Of a stretch of DNA of 64,000 bases, positions 11,371 to 22,139 are shown in pieces. This DNA is from Lumbricus terrestris (taxonomy: Eukaryota; Annelida; Clitellata; Crassiclitellata; Lumbricidae): positions 40,232,297-40,296,296 of the forward strand of contig OX457043.1 of the NCBI GenBank assembly GCA_949752735.1, in the 5' to 3' direction. Both the position numbers and the translations under genes were made by a program. Numbering within the stretch: the first letter of the stretch is position 1; the number at the start of each line of letters is the position of its first letter. A model generated the notes under the pieces. The model saw nothing but the letters and a program-made list of their open reading frames with translations. It searched no databases and was not told where the DNA came from.

Positions 11371-11831
11371 GTCGGTGTCACGAAATAGAGTATCCCCCGT
11401 ATTAATTGCATCCCCCAAATTTAAAAAAAAGTCGAAAAAACCGCTTCCACGTGTATTTATTTTGCAAATTGATTTTCATCGGCTTTGTTTTGAACAATGA
11501 CACTAACAGGTATGTTTATTCCAACTAGATAATTTGTTTTGCCCTGTTTTCAGAGCACTTAAAACATTTAAAACACTTAAAAACACTCAGAGTCAGTAAA
11601 TAAATTCGAGTTGTCTTTATCTGAGCATTGCTTAGGACACTTAAAACAATTAGAGTCACTTAAAATTTTGATTACAGCATAAAAAATTATTACGCGCATT
11701 TTTCAAAAAAGAGGATGGAATGGTTTATCCCTCCGGATAGTATAGACCGGTTAATTCCATCCGGGGGGGATAAATCAATTCATCCCCCCGGATAGCTTTC
11801 AGAGGGGGATACTCCGTTTCGTGTCACCGAA
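11371..11831. mobile_element. Candidate terminal-inverted-repeat element
   Basis: TCGGTGTCACGAAATAGAG followed by TATCCCCC at the left is inverted at the right, where GGGGGATACTCC is followed by GTTTCGTGTCACCGA. The roughly 27-bp ends differ at a few positions. The interior is AT-rich with repeated ACACTTAAAAC, and has an internal CCGGATAG...CTATCCGG-type fold near 11735-11790. No target duplication is clear and no coding capacity is seen. Superfamily unassigned. Confidence 0.5.
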
Positions 11832-12122
11832 ACGGAGGGGGACTATACAGTAGCCTATACATAGGCATATATAATTTAATGGGTCAACCGACTGGAGCTT
11901 AATATTTTTAGGAACCTATCTATTTTATAGAGATAATATTTAATTAAATAACTTAATATTTTGAGGAACCTCTCTCTTTTATAGAGATTCACAGTGTCAT
12001 AGAGGATCATTCCGTAGCAGACAGATCACTGCGATTGAAATATAGGTAGCCTATAGCCTATAAGTTGCTGCCAAAAAGCATCTCAGCCTTACATGTATAC
12101 TATTGTATAGCTGCGATATGCA

Positions 12123-13254
12123 CATGGGCGCCCGCCCATAAGGGCAAGAGGGGTACTTGCCCCCCTGGAAAATTGACACCCATTTTTCTAACTACTGCTT
12201 TTGGGGTTTAAGAAATTTCTTCTCATGCTAATGTGAATGATACACTTTAGCGAAAGTCAGAAATTTAAGTATAGAAATCTCTCTAGAAATAAAGATGCTC
12301 TTAATTTTCTGCCTTGCATTTTTCAAGCTCTTGCTGAAAACGGTAACAATGACTTTTAACCCTTCCGCGGGTGCCCATAAATAGTTTTTCTATCGCTTAT
12401 GGCCTACTTGTCTGGAATCTCACTGTAGGCTAATGCAATTTTTCACAACTGCACAAAAATTAATTATCGATAAATTACACTAATTAAATGTAAAAATCTG
12501 AAATTTATCAGCAGCCCATTGAAATTAAGTCAAAGAGATCGATCGACATATTCACCTTAAGTTATATATGGAATCAAGTCTGCTTTAAGCCAGGCTGCAT
12601 TTTGTCCATTTTGCATGCTGCCAGTACAGAATTTGGGTAGGTCAAGCTGTAGAGAAACTTGGCTCTGGTTATCACGCCTCAAGATTTTCTCCCAAAAGTC
12701 TGTTCAAAAGAATTGATACCCCATTCTTCTGATTCTCGGAATACTCCACCTTCCTAAACAACACCTGTAACCTGACTCTCTGGCTACCGGACTCGGACCT
12801 CTTTCTTGACTACCCTTTGAACAACCTGCTGTCTCGATGCAGCGCTTTTGAATAAGCTGGTGCCCTACAATTGACTTTGGAGTGACACTTTAGAAGTTTA
12901 GAAATTACAATTAAAATATAGAAGTAACTTGATGGAGCACTTGCCCCTTTAAAACTGATACCTGTTTTTCGCTCATTTATTTATTTATTCATTCATTATA
13001 TAGCGCCCCTTCAAAAATCTACTTTTTAACAGTCTACTTTTGATTTTTAATAAATTTCTTCGCTCTAAGAAAACTATTCATATTGAAAATGATAGGCCTA
13101 CACAAAATGAAACTGAGAAATATACATTATTTGAAAAATACACGTGTTCTCACTTTCCAGCTTTACAATTTTTAAGCTCTTGCGTCTAAGAAATTTAACC
13201 CTGACCATCTTAAAAAGTTTGACCTTCCTGCAAAAATTTCTGCGGGCGCCCATG
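12123..13254. mobile_element. hAT-type element or two fused copies, 1.13 kb
   Basis: Both ends carry the same 13-bp inverted repeat CATGGGCGCCCGC. Flanks GATATGCA (12115-12122) and GATGTGCA (13255-13262) differ at one of eight positions. A degraded right end (CGCGGGTGCCCATA) lies internally near 12365-12379. The phrases CTTGCCCCYY...ACACC and AAGCTCTTGC occur in both halves, so this looks like two related copies in tandem or one nested in another. No transposase frame survives. Confidence 0.7.
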
Positions 13255-13640
13255 GATGTGCAAGTCATTATTTCAAGTGACATTCATAGTGATGTGCTTC
13301 TTCTTAAAGGAATTTTTGCGTGGATTTCATGGTCAATGTTGTGTAACTAAAAAACGACGACGTTCAAGATTTCCAAATACTGAGCTTGAAATTGGTTAAT
13401 GCTTTCCAGAATGTCCTTGTCGGTTGAGCAATTTTCTCTGATTGCCAGCAACAGTTGCCTCCAGTGAGAGGAGCTTTTATGTCCTGTCCTAAAACGAATT
13501 AAGTCATTATTTTCTGTCATCGCGATGCAAGAACGGTCGAACGGATTGGAAATGCTTAGCATCAAGTGTGACAAGACTAGTGAAGAAGCAACGTTGTTGG
13601 ACTTCTCTGCAGATGCTTGACACATTCTAGAGTTCCTCTA
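13255..13640. other. Anonymous sequence between hAT elements
   Basis: A 92-codon minus-strand open frame (13347-13625) has no recognised motif. It lies between two hAT elements and might be decayed transposase sequence, but nothing in it proves this. Confidence 0.35.
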
Positions 13641-13647
13641 CTGAGTT

Positions 13648-13793
13648 CATGGGCGGAGACCTAGGGGGGGACAGGGGGGGACGGTCCCCCCAATAAAAGT
13701 GTTGGGGGGGACGGCCCATGCATTTGTCCCCCCTCATCAACTCTTTTTTGGCGGCGAAAATAGAAAAATTTCGTCGAGATTTGGGCAAATGAC

Positions 13794-13824
<31 letters not shown>

Positions 13825-13948
13825 TCATCAACTTTTTTGGCGGCGAAAATAGAAATTTTTTCCGAGATTTCGCCGGTCGTCAGAAATTTTTCGGAAAATC
13901 TCGCGTCTTTCCGTCCCCCCCAATTCTCGGCCCAGGTCTCCGCCTATG
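13648..13948. mobile_element. hAT-type MITE (~300-bp family), 301 bp
   Basis: Terminal inverted repeats CATGGGCGGAGACCTAGG and CCCAGGTCTCCGCCTATG, flanked by perfect 8-bp duplications ACTGAGTT (13640-13647 and 13949-13956). The interior has G-runs near the left end, an A-run at 13797-13822, and the motif GGTCATCAACTTTTTTGGCG. That motif has close relatives in the elements at 36800 and 50194. Confidence 0.92.
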
Positions 13949-14206
13949 ACTGAGTTTACTCTGCTCTATCTCTGGCAAATTGTAATCATTTCATATTCAT
14001 GATTATACGCTAATGTAAAGTACACGTATTGAATAGAAAATAATTCAGCAAGATTGATGACCAAAATATACTTAATTTTTCAAGCGTACTTTTTCCATAG
14101 GCTTGTAGGGTTAATCATAATAATTTACGAATTTTGGCAAAAATGACTATAATATTATATCTATTAGGCCTACTTCTCGAAAGCTTTATGATCGAATGAT
14201 TATTCT

Positions 14207-14207
<1 letters not shown>

Positions 14208-14246
<39 letters not shown>
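14208..14246. repeat. (TA)n microsatellite
   Basis: About 19 TA units. Confidence 0.9.
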
Positions 14247-14247
<1 letters not shown>

Positions 14248-14269
14248 TCGCGTATACGTGTGTTGGTGT

Positions 14270-14298
14270 GAGCGTGCGCGCGCGCGCGTGTGTGTGTG
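14270..14298. repeat. (CG)n(TG)n alternating purine-pyrimidine tract
   Basis: GCGTGCGCGCGCGCGCGTG runs into TGTGTGTG. Alternating purine-pyrimidine of this kind can adopt Z-DNA; that property is known chemistry, not observed here. Confidence 0.8.
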
Positions 14299-14299
14299 G

Positions 14300-15220
14300 A
14301 GTATGAAACTCGACGGCGGGAAGTCGGTCATTCCAGTTGTCTTGAGGTTGATTTATCTTCATGGATTTAAATTGAAAAGTGAATACGACGGACCTCTGGG
14401 AATGATACGCATGGTGCTAACGATAAGGATGCAGGAAGAAGACAGAGAACCAGACGCATGGGAAGGTGCAGGAGGGAATGGAAAGATACATTGCCTACGT
14501 TGAGATGACAGCTGGACTTGAGCTGGGAAGAAGCCATTAGTTACCGAGAATGAGAACACGCGTATAATGTATACGGGGAGATGCATAAGAAGCTAAAAGG
14601 GATAAAGCATGATGATTATCCGAAGACACTGCAGCGAATCGACAGACACACTGTCGTATACATTATTTCTTCATCTGAGTTTAGTTGCGAGATGGCGAGA
14701 AAAATGTGGGAGTTAGATACACAATAAAAACATGTACTGTATGGAAATAGACGTAGTGAAAGAGGTACACACCAAACAGATTGCGACGAAAAGATGGTTA
14801 GATGGAAAGTATAAGAGACAGAGAAAGCAGAAGGAAAGCAAAAGATATATACCGTAGTGCAGGTGACAGGAGACAAAGAAAAAGAGTAAAAGAGGAAAAG
14901 GGTAAAAGAGCAAAAGATGGAGATCAGAAACGAGGAGAAAAAACGTATGCCGACTCGATCGGAGATTGCGAGTATCTTAGATAAGACAAGTGGCCAATCG
15001 ACAACACAAACACCATCGATAAGACATACGACTGTATGCATGAGAGAGAGAATATAGGCATATGCATATAGGGCGAGACATTTATGGACACGTTTTACCA
15101 CTAACATCCGTCGATCTCTCTGTAGTCAGGATTTTAGTGCATGGTAAACATTGGCTAAAATTACTTATATCGTCAGCGCCATTTCCCCAGTATATCACCC
15201 TTTGCATCTTAGCGATCAAC
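14300..15220. other. Anonymous, partly purine-rich sequence
   Basis: The plus strand is A/G-rich at about 14790-14945. Open frames on both strands are short and motif-free, and no gene is supported. Confidence 0.5.
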
Positions 15221-15224
15221 ACAC

Positions 15225-15374
15225 GCACGCACACACACACCCACACGCACGCACACACACACACACCCACACGCACACACACACACCCACACGCACGCAC
15301 ACACACACACGCACGCACACACACACACACCCACACACACCCACACACACGCACACACACACATACACACACAA
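15225..15374. repeat. CA-rich minisatellite (CACACGCACG variants)
   Basis: CA repeats interrupted by CCC and GCACG blocks give a quasi-periodic pattern, so this is a higher-order variant of a CA microsatellite. Confidence 0.9.
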
Positions 15375-15429
15375 CTCCGTTGGCGTTCAACCCACTCGCG
15401 TCCAATCTTTATCAATCTTAGTGCGGGAT

Positions 15430-17400
15430 GATACATGTTACATGATACATGATACTTGTAGGTCTATACGTAGTCCAGTAAGGACACAACGTTTCGACAA
15501 AAAGTGATTTCTATATAGTCGAATTTTGTCAAGCGGTTTTCAGAATGTCTGTCGAGCGCTGGCCTGCGATCGAAGTTTTTGTACCTGCAGTCAACTCAAA
15601 AACCTGTTAATCTGCGAGATGCTTTTAAAGCCTATACTCATCCATCCACAGTCACTAATTAATAATTAATATCCATTAATTACTCATCCGAATTATTATT
15701 GCTGCGTTACTTATGAATCTGCGGTATACATTTTAAAAGCCCTGCAGCCACAACTAGTGTATTATTATTGGCCTTAATTAATTATCAATCTGACAAAACC
15801 TATGCGAATCTGCAGGATGTTGTGGAAGTTACACATGTAAGCTTATCCGCGATAATTACTTGTTAATTAACGGTGATATAGGCTATGTACATGTAGATGT
15901 AGATGTAGATGCAGATGTAGATGATGAACAAACGCCTGCAAACGCTTGGTTTTTCCAGATTATTGCAAATGATGTCAATGAATATTGGTCTGTGATGTAT
16001 TTTCACGTTCTTGGTTTTCATATTTTCTGTGGAGACATGCAAAAACTCTGGCAGACCATCGCTGACAATAGCCTATCAGTAAAGGTCTGCCCGTTTTTTT
16101 ATATTATATAGAAATTACAGATATTACAAATGTTTCATGAAACAATAGTTCCAAGTATATGCTCTGATATAATATAAAAAATATTGTTTCATCTGTGTAG
16201 TTGCATGTGCAAAAATGTACAAATCACATCAGTGCATAATTATCTCGGCACCGTCATCTTCTACGGTCGAATGCACAATTCTGAACTTAAAGTAGACCAA
16301 TTAATGCACAGTTAGTATATTGTACAATTAGACTCTATGTTCACTTCATCCCATCCTGCACATTTCAATGGCATAGTCAGTTTTCAGGAAGAGACAAGCT
16401 TAGTTGAACTTTGTCTCTCGAGACCCGATCAATCAATCAATCAATAGATCGATCGATCAATCAATAGATCGATTGATCATGCAGTTTGAGTCAACGATGA
16501 GTTGAGAAGAGGGTTAGGGGTCACTGGAAGACGCAGAACCATTATCAAGAGCTGCAAGAGATTTCAATGACCTCTGACCTCTGATCGCCTCCGATTTCTT
16601 TTTCTCCAAAACTAAAGTCACAGATTCATGAGTTGGCCGTGGAATCTTGAATCCGGATTAAGAATTACCACTTGAATCCGGATTAAGAATCACCAGTTTA
16701 GAGGCGGCACCAAGAGATAAACGCCGATGTATAATAATGATGATAATAACGACAATTTATCTGAGGCCGTAGCGCGGACAAACCGCCTCAAAGGCGCCTC
16801 ACAAACGGCTAGCTGCGGTAAAGTCGGTATATAGCACGGTATACGCCTATAATTGGTACACGTTGTAACCACGTTATATAGGCCTACATATATCTTTAGG
16901 CGTCGCCTCAATAGTTCCATTTATAAAACCATCATAATTGGTTGATGTCGTGATGTCTTTTTAAAATCCTGATCAGATCATTGAGATCAGTGAGATCATC
17001 TTAAATCTTGAATTGGTTTTATTGGAATCCTGAGGGGCTAGACCATATACGTGAAGGAAAGCGATGGGCAGATAGCGTGCAACTGCAGAGAACGACATTT
17101 AAGCTTATACGGGGTAGAGATAAAACATGTTACGGACGTGCACAACTGATTCTATTTCCATTTAAATGACGTCGTGGGATTCATTCAAACGGGCAACCGC
17201 GGTAAAGGATCTCACTCAATCAAGTAACTGAAAATGAACGAGAGGGAGAGCCTGGAGGGAGAGTGCAGGTTGCTACAGCAATAACATGCACATCATTTAC
17301 AGTTGCATCGACGTCCATGCAGTTTCACGAAGAAGCATATATATTTTGCAGATACAATTTTGCTTAGACTCGTCTCGGACATCTGTGACGCCATTGAGCT
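15430..17400. other. Anonymous AT-rich sequence with small local repeats
   Basis: Holds TAGATG repeats (15893-15925), an AATC/GATC cluster (16428-16478) and a direct repeat of CTTGAATCCGGATTAAGAAT (about 16646 and 16672). No gene recognised. The reverse strand at 16735-16920 has GGCGCC-rich sequence that may be a decayed repeat end. Confidence 0.5.
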
Positions 17401-17407
17401 CAGTGAG

Positions 17408-17492
17408 TGTCGCGTTTCTCTGTCTGTGCGTCTGTCTGTCTCTGTCTCTCTCTTTGTCTGTGTGCGTGCGCGCGTGTCTCTCTCTCTCCTGT
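17408..17492. repeat. CT/CTGT microsatellite
   Basis: CTGTCTGT and CTCTCT with a GCGTGCGCGCGTG interruption. Confidence 0.85.
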
Positions 17493-18059
17493 TGATGAAA
17501 GCGTAAGGTCGGAAACGGCTTAGATCATAAAATTCTAACGGAATCATTGAACGACCTCTGGAATGACCTTGTTGCTTCCTGGACGAATGGAAATGATGGA
17601 ATCCATCAGCTCTAACTTCATGACCTCTAACCACATGACGCTTTTTGAAAGAAGTTCCATTCGTGTTCCACAGACTTCAATACTTTGCAATTCCATCGGA
17701 TTATGAACAACCCTCCTTTCGAAACATATATATCCTATCACCCGCATTCGTGCGATCTTCGTGACAGAGTATCTACCATAAGGTGTATACCATAAGTCCC
17801 CATGCTTAAATATCAGCTTTGACAACTTCATTGAATGACGCTGGCAGACACATTTCAAGTTTCATATATTATTATATTTAGATTTATTCCAATCTAATCA
17901 ATCTTCATCTAATATGATCTGACCTGATATCATATATGTATGTAATCTATTCTAATGTGATATGACTTATAGTAGGCCTATACATAATAATGTGGCTTAC
18001 ATTGAATGCATTTTAGCTTACAGGTAACTATACGTTCACGGCCAGTAGCGATATAAGGT

Positions 18060-18062
18060 CGA

Positions 18063-18096
<34 letters not shown>

Positions 18097-18098
18097 GC
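18060..18098. repeat. (TA)n(GA)n microsatellite
   Basis: Short TA run directly followed by a GA run. Confidence 0.85.
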
Positions 18099-18547
18099 TA
18101 AACACAATGCAAATCTCAATTGGGTTCTAGTTCGATAGCCACCACGCTAGGATCAGTTAACTAAAGGACATATGAACTATATATAATTATATATATATAT
18201 ATAATTATAAATGATCATAAATCAAGTATAACTATGAACTGCAAAGAAATCGTGGCAACTTTATTTAGCGCCACATCAAGAAAGATACGTAAAGATGCAA
18301 TGGCATAGACTCGTGACATTATATATAGGGTGACACAATTGATGTGGGTGATATAATGCAAGGAAATTGGCCTCTAGCCTATAATATATACTCTGTTTAG
18401 TGCTTATCAAAATCGTAATGCAATTCCTATGAATAGGCTATAGACGCCATCTGCCTAAAAAATAACATTATATATATATAACATTATAAAATAACATTAT
18501 ATATAATAGGCAATAATATTGTTTGTTTCTTTGTATGTGCACTTGTT

Positions 18548-18743
18548 ATAGCGCCCCTTCAAGCTCTCTCTACTCAGAGGCGCTCCCGAATGCAGAGCGG
18601 ACACTGCATCGGAGTTTCACGCCGAAGCGCTGAGCAATTGTGAGTGAAGGACTTGCCCAAGGTCCTTACGCGGCAAGGTGGATTCGAACCTCGAACCTTC
18701 CGGCTTCAAGGCAACGACGCCACCACTATACCACCGCGCCCCA
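18548..18743 (-). mobile_element. tRNA-derived SINE, full-length copy
   Basis: The reverse complement starts GGGGCGCGGTGGTATAGTGG, an A-box-like tRNA head. It continues to a B-box-like GGTTCGAATCC, then a body with GTCCTTCACTCACAATTGC and GAAACTCCGATGCAG, and ends with GGAGCGCCTCTGAG...GGGGCGCTATA. The two internal boxes indicate polymerase III transcription from a tRNA-related head. The tail resembles the 3' end of L2-type LINEs. Plus-strand copies lie at 35680 and 51374. Confidence 0.9.
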
Positions 18744-18837
18744 CAATATTATCAGAGATATAAATAATCGTCTGTTTTTATAAGTAATTCGAATCTCACT
18801 TTTTTGTTCGGAATCTGAAGAGGCGCTATAGAAAGTC

Positions 18838-19205
18838 TCTGAATGAATGAATGAAGGGAAGAAAAATGAAGGGAAGAAAAAGGAAGGGAAGAAAAAGGAA
18901 TGGAAGAAAAAGGAATGGAAGAAAAAGGAATGGAAGAAAAAGGAATGGAAGAAAAAGGAAGGGAAGAAAAATGAAGGGAAGAAAAAGGAAGGGAAGAAAA
19001 ATGAAGGGAAGAAAAAGGAAGGGAAGAAAAAGGAAGGGAAGAAAAAGGAATGGAAGAAAAAGGAATGGAAGAAAAAGGAAGGGAAGAAAAATGAAGGGAA
19101 GAAAAAGGAAGGGAAGAAAAATGAAGGGAAGAAAAAGGAAGGGAAGAAAAAGGAAGGGAAGAAAAAGGAATGGAAGAAAATGGAAAGGAAGAAAAAGGAA
19201 TGGAA
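18838..19205. repeat. 15-bp minisatellite with 120-bp higher-order unit
   Basis: About 24 copies of GGGAAGAAAAAGGAA with three variants: GGAA/GGAA, ATGAA and TGGAAG. Bases 18961-19080 are repeated almost exactly at 19081-19200 (eight units in the same variant order, with two or three changes), so a 120-bp block was duplicated. A short GAATGAAT run precedes it. The 15-bp period keeps both strands open but the peptides are meaningless. Confidence 0.95.
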
Positions 19206-19209
19206 GGCG

Positions 19210-19580
19210 GTAAATGTCATTCATCACTTGTATACCTTTAGATGTCGGTGATCTTCGGACGACGAGGTCTTTGGTCAGTTTTCAGAATCGTCTTGCAGCT
19301 CGAGTCGTAGAATTCTGAAAAGCACAGTTCTCAAAAAGTGAATTCTCATCTACATATCACCATGCTTCCGCCAATCGTGATGTGGAACAGTTGTTTTCTT
19401 TTCACCAGAAGCATCGCCCCATCCGCGTGTTACCTATTCGAATGTTCACGAGATAACAATTCATTCAATGAAATTTTACCAGAAATACACGAAATCGCGG
19501 ATTCTTGAACAGAGAATCTTTATGTGTCTGTCGACTGTTAAGCCTAGCCCTCCGTGAAATCGTGCGATTGAGCAAAGACA
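19210..19580. other. Anonymous sequence
   Basis: No gene or repeat recognised between the minisatellite and the GA tract. Confidence 0.4.
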
Positions 19581-19625
19581 GAGAGAGAGACAGAGAGACG
19601 GAGACGGAGAGAGACAAAGAGAGAC
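19575..19625. repeat. (GA)n-rich microsatellite
   Basis: GAGACAGAGAGACGGAG units. Confidence 0.8.
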
Positions 19626-19647
19626 TCAGCGAATGACGCGTGCTTAC

Positions 19648-19780
19648 TCTGTCCTGCAGCCAGCAACGAAGAAGCGTCCTCTGCCCGTGTGTTCGTCTGC
19701 GCCGCCGGAAGCTGAGTCGCCAACGCGCTGAAGACCGAGACGCTGAGCTCAGCCATGATGACAAAACGCAATTGAGCCAT
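19648..19780 (-). CDS. Candidate first coding exon, product unknown
   Basis: Minus-strand open segment starting with an ATG at 19780 (M-A-Q-L-R-F) or at an internal ATG (M-A-E-L-S-V-S-V-F-S). It is Ala/Ser/Leu-rich with a hydrophobic start that could be a weak signal peptide. It runs to ACAGA followed by GTAAGC, a plausible 5' splice site at 19647-19642, and leaves one base of the next codon (phase 1). It is GC-rich compared with the surrounding AT-rich DNA. No family is recognised and no downstream exon is identified. Past the splice site the frame continues into GA repeats, which argues that the real coding part, if any, ends there. It could equally be chance. Confidence 0.22.
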
Positions 19781-20392
19781 GGACGTCTGTAGATAAGTAT
19801 TGAATGAGAAACTCTAATGGTCAGCACGTGGTAAATGATATAATAGTTTAAAACCTCAGCAGGATTAGATGCCCATTGCTTAATTGGCGACTATGGAGAC
19901 ATAGGTATAGAACTAAGAAACTCCTGCAGGATAGCAGCGTTGCGTTTTATTTTTGGATAACTATGTGTGATTTCTTTTTAAAAATTTATAATTAAAACAT
20001 TGAGAATTCTAATTAATTAATTAATTAATGACGTCTAATTGATGCGAATGCGTCGACTCTAATATGAATAACACTTAATAATCATGATGATATGGCGCAA
20101 TTGGTCTGATGCGTTGCAAATTGCAATTGCATCCATTGCAAGTGTTCTAAGTAGCCTAAGTAGGTACAAACTAACGGAGGTATGCTGCACCAGTGTGGTT
20201 ATAAATACCAGACCTTTTATTAGCGTGCGGTTCTCGGCAAAATGCGCAGTTCTAAATTAATGGATTTTTACAGTTGTAAAAACACTTCTATGTATATCCA
20301 GAAATAGTCTTAAAAACGTCATTTTGGTCTGATGCGATTCATCCGATTACGAGAAATTTATCATAGACGATGGGAAGCGAAAGTTCTAAAAA

Positions 20393-20662
20393 ATTCCTTT
20401 AAAACGCTCTGGTGGCCATAATATATCTCTTTCTGCAAAGCATCGTTGCACTGCGGCTTTTAAAGATTGGCGTCGTACTAATCGAGATTTAGTGCGCATG
20501 TGGAGACTCAAACACAGAGTTTCTGGTGTTAGTGCTATTAAACAGAAGTCCATGTTCCTGGTCGACAACGGACGGCTGGCTGTTCTAGGCGGCGACCATC
20601 TCCCATCGGCCGAAGATACAAGCAGCGGATGGGCGCCCTTGCAAATTAGTTTTCCGAGTTAG
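20393..20662 (+). other. Unrecognised open segment, 89 codons, no upstream ATG
   Basis: Open from just after a TAA at 20387-20389 to a TAG at 20660-20662. The first Met is about 35 codons in. The translation is basic, with WRRTNRD, MWRLKHRV and a FLVDNGRLAVLGGDH stretch, and it is GC-richer than the flanks. I do not recognise a family. It could be an internal exon or an element fragment. The following bases (20663-20740) contain short complementary pairs such as CGAG...CTCG and GGTGT...ACACC but match no RNA family I know. Confidence 0.2.
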
Positions 20663-20669
20663 GGCGAAA

Positions 20670-21115
20670 CGCTCGTAAGGGATCGAGTGAACAGCGTTGG
20701 GAGAAAAAGACGGTGTCTGGTGAAACACCACCCGCGTTCGCAAATTGCCCACCCACATAAGACTAATGTGGCCAGAACTCTAAAAGACATCTCTTACCTG
20801 CTAGCCTATCTCATCTAATCTCAGAGCTTGTATAGCGCTACTATATATGATCCTGCATAAGACGCCGGTCGAAGCCATTAGTCATAAGTAAATCCAGTCA
20901 AAATATGAATGTCATAATAATAATAAATAATAATAATTACGACAATTTATATGGCGCCATTACACGGCCATTCCGTTACAATGGCGCCTTAAAAAGCAGC
21001 TAAGCAAAAGAATTTTTAAAAGTCATTAACTAAGACAGCATAATAAGCTCGCTACAAGCTAATGAATCATGAACATGAGTCATGATTGAAGGTACCAAAG
21101 TGCGCACACTTACTC
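20670..21115. other. Anonymous sequence with SINE-tail-like fragment
   Basis: ACAATTTATATGGCGCCATT near 20942, with an inverted AATGGCGCC at about 20979, suggests a folded repeat relic; otherwise nothing is recognised. Confidence 0.4.
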
Positions 21116-21117
21116 TC

Positions 21118-21172
21118 GGTCGGGAGCGCCTCTGAGTAGGTATCTTGAAGGGGCGCTATATAAATTCGGATT
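21118..21172 (+). mobile_element. SINE 3' tail fragment
   Basis: CGGGAGCGCCTCTGAGTAGG then GGGGCGCTATATAAATTCGG matches the 3' part of the SINEs at 35680 and 51374. Confidence 0.75.
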
Positions 21173-21174
21173 GA

Positions 21175-21940
21175 TGGATTGCTTGATATGCTAGTTATGC
21201 AACCAGACAATGACTGTGGTCTTTCACTGTAATCAGACATAAAATTATATACATGTATTATAGGTATTTGGCTAATCAAGTTCTCAGCGATTGTAGTAGG
21301 CTATTAATCGCGGTGCATCAATTAAAGACGCTTTGAATTCTTTGGACAATACCACGGAGGTCAGTGGATGATGCCGTGGTCTTGGCTGCTTTGCAAACGT
21401 TAAGCAGGGAGGATTGCGCTACACACGTATAACTCAAAGTGACTCTATAGGCCTATTATAAGCAATGCAGAACATTGAATCACTAAAACTCATGTTGCCA
21501 TTATTTAAAATGTTAAGATATCTTTCATGCAATGTTAACTTAATAAGCATGATATAATTATTAATTAATAAGCTTATAATTAATCAGGCATTGCCTTGGT
21601 ATGCAATGTTATGTTTTGTTATGCAATGTTATGTTATGTTATGTTAGCATCTATAGTTAAGTGTGGGGAATACTGAAACTTCGGCTCACAACGAGCGTTT
21701 TAAAAGCAATTAATGATCATAAGTACAATTACGTTGTGTAATTGTGTCATTATGTTAATCCTGACAGCATTGTAATGAAGAACTGGATACCTCTATAGCC
21801 ACTTAGATGTCTCGTCAAAGAAGACATTGCTTTCATAAGAAGAGGACCCACTTTCTCCATCGTTGCTTCCGCTTTCCGCGACAACGACCATCCATCCGGA
21901 ACAAAACGGAGAAGGGATGACATGTAGGAGAGGAAAAAAG
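21175..21940. other. Anonymous AT-rich sequence
   Basis: Contains a short ATGTT-rich repeat at about 21600-21650 and no gene recognised. Confidence 0.5.
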
Positions 21941-21944
21941 GGAA

Positions 21945-21946
21945 AC

Positions 21947-22029
<83 letters not shown>

Positions 22030-22132
22030 CAGAGACAGAGACAGAGACAGAAACAGAGACAGAGACAGAGATAGAGAGACAGAGAGAGACAGAGAGAGAC
22101 AGAGAGACAGAGAGACGGAGACTGACAGAGAG
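21945..22132. repeat. (GA)n/(GACA)n microsatellite
   Basis: GA runs pass into ACAGAG hexanucleotides (22010-22070) and then mixed units. Confidence 0.95.
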
Positions 22133-22139
22133 ACCCATG

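Noticed and set aside
16690..16920. TIR-like GGCGCC ends at about 16735-16910
   Set aside because: The inverted match is short and there is no target duplication.
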